NCBI RefSeq assembly: GCF_019279795.1
Contig: NC_056743.1
Location: 631,040,993-631,104,992 of the forward strand
DNA: 64,000 bases
DNA from: Protopterus annectens
Lineage: Eukaryota > Chordata > Ceratodontiformes > Protopteridae
Direction: 5' to 3'
Below, piece by piece: positions 23,301 to 36,557 of the stretch. Under the pieces are notes generated by a model. It saw only the letters and a program-made list of their open reading frames with translations. It was not told the origin of the DNA and did no database searches. Positions within the stretch are counted from its first letter, which is position 1. Each line of letters opens with the position of its first letter. A program made the translations under genes and the position numbers.

Positions 23301-23754
23301 CACACACTACCCCTGTCTGCTGTCTTGTGTGTCTTGTCTGTCACAAATGCAACCTCTCCTACCAAACATTCATCCCCACACTTACCTACACTCCTTCCCC
23401 AACATCCCACTCTCAACTTAAAAAAAGGGGCATCTGTCCCCCCCAAAAATTATGTCCCATACATAGCTCTGAATTTTGCCCACAGACACAGTCCTCTCAC
23501 ACAATCTACCCCATTAATTATCAGTATTGTATGTTGCTACACGCCTCCCTGTGGGGTGTGAGGCTGTAAATTCCAAATTTCTCACAGTCATATCAGCTGT
23601 TGCTGTCAAAGAAATGCAAAGCTATGGTCTTTTCCTATACCCATCCTGCACATACCTAGCTGCCTGTCATCTTGTTTTTCTCCCTGTTTGCCCCTATTTC
23701 ACCACTTTTCTATCTCCCTTTATTTCTTTTCTTTATTTAAAATTAGTGTGGGTT
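23301..23754. other. Unassigned pyrimidine-rich sequence
   Basis: Plus-strand frames of 120-158 codons overlap each other in different phases, have Pro/Ser/Thr-rich low-complexity composition, and lack motifs. Not supported as genes. Confidence 0.35.
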
Positions 23755-23815
23755 TAAGCGGATGTATGCGGAGCTAAGCTGATGTAAGTGTCGCTTAGCT
23801 CCACGCAAACCAGCT
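23755..23815. repeat. Palindrome, possible transposon subterminal repeat
   Basis: GGAGCTAAGC (23770-23779) and GCTTAGCTCC (23793-23802) form a perfect 10-bp inverted repeat with a 13-nt spacer; the arms extend imperfectly to TGCG and ACGCA. AGCTCCACGCAAA is the reverse complement of TTTGCGTGGAGCT in the right subterminal region of Harbinger copy B (near 40065). It may therefore mark the left subterminal region of a Harbinger-type element, but no terminal TIR was found. Confidence 0.45.
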
Positions 23816-23868
23816 TACAACTGCTTTAATCACTTTGTGTCATCCACAGAGTGTTCTGCCTAGCAACA

Positions 23869-23950
23869 AAATAACTGGACCTTCCAGGTCTTGAACCCAG
23901 GACTCTTTACACGATAGTCAGACAACATATCACTAGGCCATCTGGGATTT
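23869..23950 (-). repeat. tRNA-like relic (probable SINE head)
   Basis: On the minus strand: GATGGCCTAGTGATATG (box A-like) and, about 35 bases later, CTGGGTTCAAGACCTGG (box B-like), with the T arm pairing except for one mismatch. No intact acceptor stem or CCA context; the anticodon arm is poor. Read as a tRNA-derived repeat, not a functional tRNA. Confidence 0.5.
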
Positions 23951-24208
23951 GGGAGCTCAATGGTTTTAGTCACATATATTCTGCAGTACAGTCATTCAAC
24001 AGTACAGAAACACTCTGTACAATAAAAGTCATTTTTTTGTATGTACAAATGCACACGTATATATGTATGGAGATGCATATATATGGAAAAATATATCACT
24101 AATAGAAATACTGATATACATATTAAATACATATATATCTACATATAAATGATATGTGATGTAAAATAAAACAGTTAAATAACAACACACATAAATATAG
24201 GAATATAG

Positions 24209-24431
<223 letters not shown>

Positions 24432-24433
<2 letters not shown>

Positions 24434-27130
24434 TCAGAACATTTACTAGTCTCATTCCTCAGAACCATACCTGTGATACTCATACTGCAACCCATCTGGC
24501 CAAAGGCTGTCCAAATGGGGGAACATTGGCTGAAAACTAGGAAATCATTTTAATCATTGCACTGAAATTTTTACAATGTTGCCAGAGTGACAGGGTTGCT
24601 TTCAGCATACATGTTTGGAAGGATTTCACCACTCAAAATGAAATGTGATGTCACCAGTTACTGTCAGACACCCTCATATCATCACAGTAACTGACCAGAG
24701 AAATAATATAATGAATCCGTGGAACACATCACAAATATGACCAATAAACCTGGACAGCCTGAAGCAATCTGTCCAGTCCAGAGGAAGGCTCAGAACCCCC
24801 TTACTGCAACCAATCTACACTTAGTGGGACAAAGTGGAGGGAAGACATGAAAATAGGGACATATGTGAAATACTGGAGTAGATAAGCTGGCACAGTTGCT
24901 GCATTAACACCCTCATGTCTGTCCTAACATATAGTTACTGAAATAGCACAAGTCCAACACACTAAATTACTTCACAGAACTTAGTGACTGAAATCCACAC
25001 GTTATCCCACTGATGTGTCAGAAATGCACAACCCTTGTGGGGGCCAGGCAACAGTATATCCCACAAATTTTTGGGCATAACAGCACATTATGGAAACCAC
25101 AACCAGCTCCTAAGCATGTTACCAAGCACTGTCCCACAGTACAGGCAGGCTGACACAACAGTAACCAAATTCCACTATGGGGAATTACACTTTTGTATGC
25201 TAATATACCAGGCACAACAGGGATGTAACAGCACTGCAAAACAGACACCACTGTGAAAGTGCATAACCACACAACTAATTCCAATACAGTCACAGTGGCA
25301 TACTGTGAAAATGAATGAACAGTATAGTATAAGGACTTTCTGAGCAGAAATATCCCAACATGTTTGCCACTCACACACTACCCCTACATATACTGGACAA
25401 GTCACACTGTAGTATTTTGGCAGACTGTGGTATGGCACATGTCTCAGTCTGGCCCTACAAATGTGTACAGCTGAGAGACCACCACAGACTGGAGCAGCAT
25501 GCACAGGCAGATGGAAAAGGAGACCTAAGACATAGATGTACCACCTTCCCTACACAAGCCACATAACATTGACAGACTACACTGCTACACAATCCTGACA
25601 GTCTGTCAACAACTGGCACACATACACAGATATGTAAACTGGATAGAATCCCACAGAATGTCCATGCTTTGTCATCATATATCATGCCTCTTACACATTA
25701 CATGTCTGGCAGTCTGATACATCACTAGGATGGTATAAAGAATGAAGTCACTAAAGAATGACATACCCCACCTATTACCATCTTACTGCATGACATCTGA
25801 ACAAAGCCTGTCATACTTGAGGGAGAGAGGTCCACAAACATGGGCATATATGCAATATTGATGCCATAAACTGACACAGTTGCTGGTGTTACAGGGTTTG
25901 TTGAAATGTATATTGTCTGAAGGATATGAAGTCAGAAACACAAATGGATGATAGAAGTTACTGACTATAATCCCCACAGAATGGTACTGGTTTTACTAAT
26001 GAAAGACATGTCTGACAAAGACACTGAACATGAGAGTTTAGCACCTGGTCATGGTGCAGATTGGCCTACTGCTGAGAGTTATGCCAACCACATAACACTG
26101 TCAGACTTTCAAATCATACAGAAAAGCCATGCCCACAGAACCCTGTTACACTAGCATCCATACAACTGTATAACAGCAATACATACATTATGTCCCTATG
26201 TGTGGAACATTCTCCCCCAGTTTATTGGCCTGTCTCCATAGTGTACAATGTAACTGGTATTTCAAAGGAACCTCTTTGATGCTGTTGTTCACACACCTAC
26301 ATGATACCTTCCTCAGTGGAAAGGAAAAGGCCCAATGCCCACAAGATATACTCAATTATAGGAGTGTGTTGTTATGCCATTGGCTATAGGACTAACACCA
26401 TAGCTGTTCTGAATGCAATTAGCAAGTGGGGGACACCAGTTGGTGCACAGGCCATCGGCTGCTCTTTAGCATTACCTACAAAAGGCAGGATGCTGCCTAT
26501 GCAAAACAGATGTCTCAGTTACATCCAACAAAGACAGAGAGAGAGAGAGAGAGAGAGACTGCATCAGCAGGACAGATATTTGAAAAAAAAGTATGTCAAA
26601 CATGTAAGCCTGTAATGTAATGCAGTAGGGGGTATGTACTAATGGGAAAATGTAATTTCAACAAATATGTCACAACCACACTTGCTGTCCTGATATCTTG
26701 CTGAACAGTACCTATGGCCATATCAACTGGGTCCCTCTGCAGTGACATAGATCACAGCTCAGGGCCCCGAGTCACCCCAGGAAAGGATAGCTCACATACT
26801 CCAACTACAGGAGTGTGTGTTAACAATACTGAATGTGACAGTGCTAGGTCAGATCCTGGGATGTTGTACATACCCATATCTTCATTGTCAGTACAGCTTT
26901 GTTAGAGTTGTGTGTCTCAGAAATGTGAGTGACCTATGCAGGGTATTTACGTACTGCAATAATGTTACAGATGTTTTGGTTGAAAGACGTGATATATTGA
27001 GCTTTTACCATTCAGATCTGCAGTGTTATGCACACTGACCTTATGTGTGCTTCATATTTGTAGACGTTCACTGTTACAGCTGTGTTGTGTCTATCAACTA
27101 ATTGGCAACCTGTGCAGACTGACTTTACAA
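24432..27130. other. 2.7 kb region without a supported gene
   Basis: Several 60-118 codon frames on both strands, none with a recognisable motif. Contains a (GA)n run (26535-26558). CA/TG-rich composition resembles the Harbinger internal sequence on either side, so this may be further left-hand sequence of copy B, but no colinear match was found. Confidence 0.4.
26535..26558. repeat. (GA)n microsatellite
   Basis: Twelve GA dinucleotides inside otherwise unremarkable sequence. Confidence 0.9.
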
Positions 27131-28401
27131 CTCCTTCCCTTTCCTTTGGCTGTTCCTGTTAGGGTTCTCCATAGAAGATCATCTCTCCCCATTTCTTACT
27201 TTCCTCTGCAGCTTGATCTATCACAACAGCCACTTGCATGTCCTCTGCCACCACATCCATACACGTTATCATAGGCCTTCCTCTTCACTGCTTAACTGCC
27301 AGTGTCATCCTTACCATCCTATTCCCAATATAGTCACCATCTCTCCTCACCACATGTCCCAAACAACATTATCCCAGTACTCTCTGGCATTCTCTCCAAA
27401 CTGTCCAACCTGGGGAGATCCTGTAATATACATATCCATAATCCTGTCCACTATGTGATACCCACTGCAAATCGTACCTTGTGTAAGTGTGCCACGTCCA
27501 GCTGTGAGTTCTGCTTTTTTGTCAGTGCCACTGTCTGCAACCCATAGGACATATCTGGTCCCACTACTTTGTTGTACACTTTCCCTCTCACTCACAATGG
27601 TACTCACCTGCCACATATCATTGCTGTTACTCTTCTCCAACCTACCCACACTACCTGTACTGTCATCTCCACCTCTTCCCCACACTTGTCATTACTCTGC
27701 AGTGTTGATCCTAAGTGTTACAGCTCATGCACCTTCCCAAACTGTACTCCCTATGTAGTCACCATTCATGTAACCTCCCTCCCACTCACACACATATATC
27801 CTGTCATACTCCTGCTGACCATCATCACTCCCCTCTGTAGAGGATACCTCCACCTCTCCAGTGTCTCCTCATCCTGTTCCCTACTGTCAGTACAGATCAC
27901 AATATCATCTGCAAACATCACAGTAAATGGTGACTCCTGCCTGATGTTGTCTGCCAGCCTGTCCATCAGCACTGCAAGTCAGAAAGGGCTCAGAGCTGAA
28001 CCATCATGTAATCCAACCTGCACCATGAACATAACTGTCACTCGCATGGCAGACCCCGATGCTGTCACACTACCCTTGTACATCTCCTATAGCAGTCTTA
28101 CAGATTCCCTCACCACTCTTGACTTCCTCATACAACACCACAACTTCTCTCTAGGAACCCAGTCATATCCATTCTCTAAGTCCACAGTGACAGAACGCAA
28201 CTCCATCTGACCTACTCTGTACCTCTCCATCAACAGCCTCAGAGCAAACATTGCATCTATACTGCTCTTTCCTGGCATAAAACAATACTGCTGATAAGTA
28301 TTCCTCACATCCCTTCTTAACATAGCTTCCAGTGCTCTGTCCCAGACCTTAATGGTGTGAGTGATCAATGCCATCCGTCCACATACCCATACACCATACA
28401 T
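27130..28401 (-). pseudogene. RTE-like LINE reverse transcriptase, degraded
   Basis: Minus strand from 28401: HTIKVWDRALEAMLRRDVRN, FMPGKSSIDAMFALRLLMER, then VTVDLENGYDWVPREKLW (block A, DLExxYDxVPRE). The next frame holds MLMDRLADNIRQESPF and MFADDIVICTDSREQ with catalytic FADD (27766-27972). Farther 3' are a VDRIMDMYITGSPQVGQFG stretch and, near 27260-27170, decayed DVV-EDM-like residues at the C-terminus. The VDLEKAYDRVPRE...FADDIVI pattern belongs to RTE-superfamily or closely related LINEs. Frames change several times. The endonuclease half is missing, as expected for a 5'-truncated copy. Confidence 0.75.
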
Positions 28402-28930
28402 ACAGACAAAGTGCTGCAGGCAGCTTTAGGCCAAACATCACAACCGTGACTCACCATCACTGTAGGTGGATATGTACACCACACACATCCCTCCAGTCAT
28501 CAGGGAGTAGGTGCATACTACCTAATACAAGTCAAGAAAGACAACTCCACATGGGACCTGAGAACATATCTGTCTGCACCCTACATAAACACAGCCATAT
28601 GTTACCATCTCCATTACACAGTGTATGGAAGTAAAGCTGGAGCACCACTGACATCCCATATGTAAGGAACACAGACACTGTCACCTCTCTACAGAAACGT
28701 GGATGGTGAATGTTGGTTTATGCAATGTACTGGCCCTCACTGGGAGGAACATGATACATCAGGAGCAGGAAAACAATGCAGGTTCATACTGTGCTGACAC
28801 ACAACAGTGGTATGATGTGATTGGAAGTGTTGGCTGCTGATACTCAGTATTGATGTGCTGGTTCTGTGAATAACTCTGTCAAAATATCTGAGGTCCTGTG
28901 ATGTGTTTCTGTGTTTATGTCTTCCAGGTA
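28402..28930. other. Unassigned sequence before the SANT-like ORF
   Basis: No gene recognised. It may be 5' non-coding sequence of the transposon ORF that begins at 28933; a TTGTCTTCCAG-like acceptor context precedes that ATG. Confidence 0.35.
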
Positions 28931-28932
28931 GC

Positions 28933-29372
28933 ATGGCAAGGCTCCCAGACTATACAGAGGCAGACACTGCTGCAGTAGTGGAGGCCATAGTTGAACACCA
29001 CAGCATCCTGTTTTCAAGGAGCCACCAACATCTGCAGGAGTGAACTGCCCTGTCTGATGCCATTGCCCACAGAGTTAACAACATAGGCCACCATGGCTAC
29101 AGATACAATCAGGTCAGGCATTGCGCCACTGATCTGATCTGTCTTGCATGGCAAAGGGCTGCTGCCATGGCCAGAGACCATACAGCTACAGATGGGGTCC
29201 AGCAACACAGCCCCCACTCATGGCAATTGAGGAGCTCCTTGCCAACCTCAGGGTAGCCTCCACATGACCAGCAGCACAACACATGGTACTCATGTAAGTG
29301 GGTGGCACCCAGGAAACAGGTGAGGAGTATCCAGGTAAGGCCACACTGCACATCAGTGTAGTAATTTATCAC
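28933..29372 (+). pseudogene. SANT/Myb-like DNA-binding protein of Harbinger element (N-terminal exon)
   Basis: ATG at 28933 gives MARLPDYTEADTAAVVEAIV, EHHSILFSRSHQHLQE, an in-frame TGA at 29041, then TALSDAIAHRVNNIG, YNQVRHCATDLICLAWQRAA. The spacing of hydrophobic and basic residues (start of helix 1, ALSDAIAHRVN, QVRHCATDL) matches the trihelix/SANT-like domain found in Harbinger partner proteins and in NAIF1-type host proteins. A later shift opens MAIEELLANLRVAST. Harbinger elements typically need this second protein to bring the transposase to DNA and into the nucleus. The stop codon and frameshift make this copy inactive. Copy A lacks this part altogether. Confidence 0.6.
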
Positions 29373-31999
29373 TCATACTGTCTTCTATAGAGTATCTACA
29401 TGCATATGTCAGTAAAACAGCATTTGTGGGTGGGGTTTGGTAATGCACAGAATTACACATCTATGGTGAGTGACAGCTAATTGGGTAGTATCATAGCTTG
29501 TACTGTACCTGTGCAGACACATAGCATTCATCTTTGTACCACTGCCAACTGTGAGCCTGCTGAGAATATCTCTCCCCCACACCTACATAGATACCTCTGG
29601 TCTGCATGAGGGATAGCAGCCTTCAGCCAGTGAGTATGTTATTACCTTGTTGTGGCTTACCAGTAACACAGGCATGTTAAGGTCATGCTTGTTACCATGC
29701 ACACAACTGTTACTCTCAACTGTTTTGCAAGTATCTGCATGTTCATTTTTGGTGGGGTTAACTGCATTGTATCACAGTGGTCATCACAGGGGCATATTAG
29801 CAGGAGATGTCAGATATCTGTACCATAGCTCCCAATCTGTAATTGCAGGAAATCTGGAGAAAGACTGACAAAATGGGGGGGGGGGGCAAATCTAGGGACA
29901 AATTTATAATAAGTGTTACACACTGCATCTACATGGTGTACTCATACCATGAGAATGATGGCCATTTGTGAGGTACAAACATGGCAGCACAATTACACAT
30001 TTACACACCCTTGTAACCTGTCATGTGACCTATAACCTGCACAACTCACTTGTAAGATAAACCACTCTGTTATGGGATCAAGTATGACACATAAATGTAG
30101 AAGACAATACATGCATATGTGTACACAGTCTGAAAATAATACTGTGTTGCAGCAAATGTAGATATTACTACAGATGTACGTGTTAGGTATACACCTGCTG
30201 TCAACTACTGACACTCTGACATTAACAGCAAATAAATCACTGCTGTCCTATCAGGATTATCCTACATGTACTCTGTTGCCTGCTACACTAACAGACATAC
30301 TTTGCATACAGCTTGCAAAGCAACAAAGGTATCTCCTTTGGGCAAGGGGTCAGGGTAGAATAGGGTACACACACATTCCCACAGCAGTGCATATACCATG
30401 CAACACAGTGCAGACACTCATCAAATGGAGGTGGACATGTGGGCCAACAGTGATGTTGCATAGGATTGGACAGCCTTCCAAATATGTGGGAAAGATAGGA
30501 CCCACAGTGGTCATAGAGGGTTACATGAGTCCTACTGCAACACTACAGGAGTTGCAGGAATCAGTGGCAAGTACTAGTTGTGTACTACATGTGAGTACAA
30601 TCTCACATATTCTCCACATGTCTGGCATATAGTGTAGGCTTGGAAGATGGAAGGCATCTCACACACTGCACAACAGCCAGGTCTGGCTGATGTCTCAGGG
30701 GAAAATACTGCAGGTCCCCCATTACCATGTGTGGAGATGTGCTATGGTGTAATGACACCTAGGTTGCACATTTTGTCCACTAGACCAACAGTTTTGTTTG
30801 GCAGAAGAATGACAATGTGCATCAACAGCGAAATGCCATCCCCATGCTGAAGCATATTGATGGCAGTGTTCTGCTTTGTGGTTGCTGTTCATGAGCTGGA
30901 TGTGTGTCTGTGGCCAAGGTGGAAGGGATTAGGAACACTTCAACATACCAGTAATTTATACTACTCAATCATCATGTTTCTGCTAGAAAGGTGTGGATGG
31001 AGAGCACTGCATTTCCACACAACACTAACCCATACCATACATCAACATCCATGAAAGAATGTCTTCTGCAGCGGACAATCATTTTTTGGAGTGGTCCATC
31101 CACAGTGTACACATACATACATTACAGAATCTGTGTGGTGCCCTGAAGAGACATTTGCAGACGTCATGCCATTCCAATCCAACAGAGTCTGATGCCTTCT
31201 GCTAGGGCGAGTGTACACATATTGCAAAGTTCAGATGTGCCATGCTCAGACACACCTTCCCAAGCACACTGACTGCTGTTAGGAAACGAGAATGTGCTTT
31301 AACATCGTATTATCCTAAGGGTGTGTACAGTCATGCAAGCAGCCTACTGTATATATTGCAACTCCAAAATGTTCCCCTACCCAATGTGTGTGTTCTGCAA
31401 TTGGATTGCACAGGTCATAGGTCACAGTAAAGTTGTGTGATGTTATCTCAGACTTTCTGTGAACTCATGTTATATATTGGACATAGATGGCATGTAAACA
31501 TGGTTGTGTACACATAATATCCACTGTAAGCTTCAGAAATTGTAAGTGTACACAGTTATGCTATGACATATATGTACTTCAGATTTGGAGGTGTGAGATT
31601 TTACATATGTTAATACATAGTGACAGAGAACTCATATCAGCAGAGTAAGGTGACAGACAGCCACAGGATTTATGAAAGACAGAGCAGACATCTGTACCGC
31701 ACATGAAGACTTTCAGCAACACTCCGCACAGTTGGAAGGTATGTCCTGTAAGAGTTAGCACTGTGCTATACAGGTGAACAGCAATCATGTATACATGTCT
31801 GCAGTGTGTGCTACTGGAATATCCATCACCTGCTAACAATACTCACATATCACAGAGGTGAACAGAAGCTGTAACAGGAAGTGTATAGGGCTGCACTGCA
31901 TGCTCTTGACAGCATGTCCAGGATATGTAGTGGTCTGACTGTGTTGTGAATGTCAGCATTTGCCTAGTCTGAGGTCTGTGTGATGCATGTCTGCCACCT

Positions 32000-32058
<59 letters not shown>

Positions 32059-32130
32059 ACCTGTGTGCATGTGTATTAGGAAATGGTATAGTGCAGATAT
32101 TATTTTACATATGTTGTTCTTTTCCACACA
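29373..32130. other. 2.7 kb possible intron / non-coding Harbinger sequence
   Basis: No supported coding sequence. Plus-strand frames (for example at 30174-30632) lack motifs. The region lies between the SANT-like exon and the exon-like segment at 32132, so an intron is possible. Contains a (GT)n run and a GGGGGGGGGG tract near 29876. Confidence 0.4.
32003..32057. repeat. (GT)n microsatellite
   Basis: About 27 GT dinucleotides upstream of the exon-like segment at 32132. Confidence 0.96.
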
Positions 32131-32131
32131 G

Positions 32132-32620
32132 GTGGTCATGGTGGTCACAGTCTTTCCCGCTTAGTATCTGATGACAGTGTGTCCACAGACCCTGTCAATG
32201 AAGATGCTGATATACAGGCACAGGTGGTGTTGTCAGGGGCTGATTCTGTGCCATCGGTTGGCATCCCTCACTCAGATACACTGTCACCGCACACAGTCGC
32301 AATGCCCACACATGCCCCATCTCCAGCACCCACAGATGATGGACAATTGTCAGGTGGTGACATGGAACAGGCTAGTGTGGAGACTGTGGCAGGTGTGAGT
32401 GTACACACTGGCCATAGCCAGAGTGCTGATGAGGTCCCACACAGGTAGATGGACACGGGTGCTCACAGGAGGACTGCTGCCCATCGAGCCACTCTTGTAA
32501 GTGCCACAGCAGGTGTCACCAGATGGATGTTCCAGGCTGTGATGGATGCGCAGGCATGTAGTGAATGCAATACCAGACACATACTCAGGGTGTTTGAAGC
32601 AGCTATTCCTGGTTGACATG
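32132..32620 (+). pseudogene. Possible second exon of the Harbinger SANT-type gene
   Basis: A TTCTTTTCCACACAG acceptor-like sequence at 32117-32131 is followed by an open frame reading GGHGGHSLSRLVSDDSVSTD and on through an acidic, Ser/Thr/Pro-rich stretch (VLSGADSVPS, THAPSPAPTDDGQLSGGD) to a TAG at 32446. Beyond the stop the same frame continues HRRTAAHRATLVSATAGVTR and MFQAVMDAQACSECNTRHIL. A disordered acidic linker followed by a helical C-terminal region fits Harbinger second proteins, but homology is not demonstrated. Confidence 0.35.
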
Positions 32621-34605
32621 GCGAGATCCATCACCTTGTTGAGTCCAACACCAACAAACTGTGATCATGGATAGACAGTGGGGTGAGACCTTGTCAATCT
32701 TCGACCATGTCTCGTATGTGCTAGAGTGTGTGGCTGGACATGGGCGTCAGCCACGTGGATGTAAGTCAGCCGCAACATCAGCTGAGAGTCTATAAGGCTG
32801 TGCGCCTTCACACTCCCATAGTGGCAGTGACACCAGCACCACTGAAGGGGGTTTGCTGTCCACAGCACAATGCAGCAGGCCATGGGGATGTGGTCCTGGC
32901 TGGTCCCATCAGGGACGCTGATCCAGCAGACATGGGTCACCATCAGGAAGCGGTACTGCATCTGGCCTTGGGGCTGGTGGTGCTAGTGAAACCCCTGGCA
33001 GGGCCAGTTCACATGTCCATGGCCGGAGATGATGAATTTGACACCCTGCCTTGTATGGTCCACAGCTGTCCAACATACCCCTGTGTAGGGCAGCCACATG
33101 GTGCAACTTTGTGCATACACACACACACACAAATCTGTATCACAGTTGAGTCACCTCCAGACACACACAGCACCTCTACACAGTGCATGTGTAAAATAGC
33201 AGTACAAACACAAACACATGGATGTCAACTGTATAGCCCAGCCTAGGCCAGTGGCACACCCATACCACACCCTGTGCATATGATGATACCTGTGCCACAT
33301 CCCTGTCATCCATACCATCAATGCAGGGACAGGCTAATATGGGTCAGATGTACAGGGTGAGTTTCATACATTGTATATATGTAATTTTGTTGACAGTGCT
33401 GTCTGCTTGCATTTGTTATGGGTACACACAGAGGTGTATGTACCTTATTAGCCATGATGCATTATTGCTGTTGGTACCAGTGCCTGAATGCAGTCTGACA
33501 TGCTGTATTCTGTTTGTGTTTCAGGTGTCAGTGTGTCTGCAGGCTGTGGCCCTGCAGACAATACCAGCATGGACTGTGGCAGAATGGACATACGCTGACT
33601 ATTTCATAGCCAGGGTACAGCTTTATATGTAAGTTTACCAGGTATGTATGCATGTAACAGTGTGTGAAGAGCATTGTTGTCAGACAGTGTGACCTGCCAT
33701 ACATACCCCTTGTCACAGACAGGTAGCCATCAGACATGTCACCTCAGTGTAATATAGTAACACAGTCAGGGCCATACATGTAGAGCAGGTTTTGGAGTAC
33801 TGCCAGTAGGTCCCTCACCAGCTTAGCCACATTACTGGCCCCAACAGATGCTCATGTGAGCACCTGTTGGCCCTACCATTTCTTTCACATACACTCAAGC
33901 CTGATGCAGTTGATGTGGGCATGCATGGCACTGTGTATGACAGGTTTGTGGTATGTATTCTGCAGTTCACGGAGTGGAAGATATAGACAAACTGGGATAT
34001 CCTTAGCATAGATGTAGTAAAGACTGATGCAGGGGATGTGCATACAGTAACACAAGCACAGTTGCCAATGGACAGATTCTTAAACCAACACATCCACTTT
34101 AATGTAGTATACTGATACATACACATGACATGGTCCACATACATGAAAGGCATGAGACATAACCTAGTACCTCTTACAACAGGTAATGTGACAGGCTATA
34201 GGGATAGTGACACAGCCCACCATGATTAGCCACTGTGGTTATGTATTGCCCCTACAAGCCTGAACAAGTGACAGGGTAACACACATTGTATCACCATGGA
34301 ATTTCCATCATGTCTGATATGTGATGCTAGCAAGTGTGTGGTTACAGTAACTGTGATCTCAACAATATCACATGCATGGCCATTGTTAGGGGACACAGAC
34401 CATATATGGGTTACAAACCACCAAATATTGTGTAGACATCAGTACAGATTACTGCAATGGCCTGTGCAATGGTGTAACATGGTGCATGGGAGGCAGATGC
34501 CAGTAAAATGCTAAATAAAGTAATGCCATCAGGAGGTGGTAAAAAGCATGGTTGGGACGCATATAAAAATGGTATAACCCACAGAGGATATGATTTTCAG
34601 GCACA

Positions 34606-34608
<3 letters not shown>
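32621..34608. other. Harbinger copy B internal segment (partly shared with copy A)
   Basis: 32890-33660 is colinear with 5999-6770 in copy A. The plus-strand frame 32728-33246 is the counterpart of the 5964-6356 frame, but they differ by gaps that shift phase, which argues against selection on a protein. No motif recognised. Confidence 0.4.

Positions 34609-34694
<86 letters not shown>
34609..34694. repeat. (CA)n microsatellite
   Basis: About 43 CA dinucleotides directly before a tRNA-like repeat unit. Confidence 0.97.
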
Positions 34695-34696
<2 letters not shown>

Positions 34697-34920
34697 TACC
34701 AGTACTGGGATTAGAACCCTACCTATTTAGTTACTTGTGTTACAGTATTACACAGTTGCTACATGCGCGACAGAGCTTGCTGAGCTAGTTATAGTCTGAG
34801 GTAGCTTCTAAACTGAGGGTCATCACACAGCTTTGTAAACTGAGGAAATGGGTACCATACTGACCTCCACAGGCCTCAAAATGTTACTGTCAAAACACCT
34901 ATGCAGGAGATATGCTTTTG

Positions 34921-35058
<138 letters not shown>

Positions 35059-35279
35059 GCCAGTGCTGGGATTAGAACTCTACCTATTTAATTACTTGTA
35101 CTACGGTATTGCACAGTTACTATACACCCCATGAAGCTTGCTGGGCTATGCATAGTCTGAGATTGCTTCTAAACTGAGTGTCATCACACAGCCTTGTAGA
35201 GTGGGGAAATGATTAGCATACTGTCCTCCACAGACTTCAAAAGTTTATTTTCAAAACAACGATGCAGGATATATGCTTT

Positions 35280-35405
<126 letters not shown>

Positions 35406-35510
35406 GTCAGTGCTGGGATTAGAACCCCTACCTATCTAGTTAGCTGCATTACAGTATTACACAGTTATTAGATGTGCCATGCAACTTTCTGGGTTACTAA
35501 GGGACTGAAT

Positions 35511-36054
35511 TGACTTGTAAGGTGAGTGTCATCAGACGGCACTGTAAGGTCTGCCAATGGACAGTGTTTTTTTGTTGGCCAAGGTTTCAAGATACTGTCA
35601 CCTGCAAACACACACACAACAGTAGGTGATGTCAGATTGGTTAGCAGTGGGGCTCACCTTCATAGTGGGACATGGCAGTAGTAGCACAAAGTGTGCAATT
35701 GTCTGCAGCAGGACAACCCTCTATGCCTTTCAGTGTGTCTGTATCTCTGTATGACTCTGTGTGTGTGTATCCCCCTCTCTCTCTCACTGTTTCTCTCTCT
35801 CTGTCTCTCTGTCTCTCCCTCCACCTGTTTGTGCCACTGTATGATTGATATATTTTTTATGTGTTGCCTTAAATATGCATGTGTATCACAGTCACCAGTT
35901 GCAGACCTATCATATATGGGCCAACTACAGGTAGATGACAGTATGGCTCTGTGATAGGGGTTGGGAGAGTCAGGAAAGCTGTACATAGCTGTCTGTGTGT
36001 AGTGACATATAGGCACAATACAGTTGCGGAAGGTGATCTTGGTTTACACCTGGT
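35511..36054. other. Harbinger copy B internal segment; empty site of the MITE-like insert
   Basis: Matches 11741-12030 and the sequence after 12438 in copy A, but has no equivalent of 12031-12437. The polypyrimidine CTGTCTCTC context near 35800-35825 therefore gives the pre-insertion state. Confidence 0.5.
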
Positions 36055-36210
36055 GATTATCTAAGTGTAGGGGCATGCCCAGTATGACACAACAGAGTGA
36101 TTATACACATGGGCTGTAATTGTCTAACTGTAGGTGCATGCCCAGTATGAGCCTCCATACTGAGTGTACACATGGGCTGTGGGAACATGACCAGTATGAC
36201 CCTACACATA
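36055..36210. repeat. Minisatellite of copy B
   Basis: Two units with GGGGCATGCCCAGTATGA (near 36072) and GGTGCATGCCCAGTATGAGC (near 36134); a further diverged unit lies near 36640-36720. Counterpart of 12490-12860. Confidence 0.65.
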
Positions 36211-36427
36211 CCTCTCAACTGTGCAGATTTTCACAGAATGTCCAGAATTTGGCCTCATATTTTTGATCCAGTTTTCATAACAATGGGGTTTTCTGGGAAA
36301 TTGTCATTAAACCACTAAAGGTTGAAGTTCATACATAAATGACAGACATTTGAGCTTTGGATGTCATGTCCTTCATAAAATTCATGCTAATGCAAAACTT
36401 GCTATTCTATCAACTTTCTACGTTTGC

Positions 36428-36557
36428 AAGATAATTATTTATTTATTTATTTTATTTATTTATTTAACATTTGTTGACCGGGAATGTCCGAATAGGTTCC
36501 ACAGAGCCTGTTTTCAGTGGAGGCCCGGGGAGAAACGCTCCAGATTCAATATTTAAA
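36428..36557. repeat. (TTTA)n-associated repeat
   Basis: TTATTTATTTATTTTATTTATT leads into CATTTGTTGACCGGGAATGT, then CAGTGGAGGCCCGGGGAG. It interrupts the colinearity between the two Harbinger copies (copy A lacks it near 13000), so it is an insertion. A TTTA run at one end suggests the tail of a short retroposon read in antisense. Family unknown. Confidence 0.5.

Noticed and set aside
23869-23950. Functional tRNA gene on the minus strand
   Set aside because: Box A and B are recognisable but the acceptor stem does not pair and the anticodon arm is poor; reads as a SINE relic.
26762-26780. GGCCCCGAGTCACC as the left TIR of Harbinger copy B
   Set aside because: Matches only the first seven bases of the expected CCCCGAGATTCACGAAG end; probably chance.
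27213-28210. Plus-strand 213-codon frame and neighbours
   Set aside because: Antisense to the RTE-like RT, whose DLExxYDxVPRE and FADD motifs are on the minus strand.
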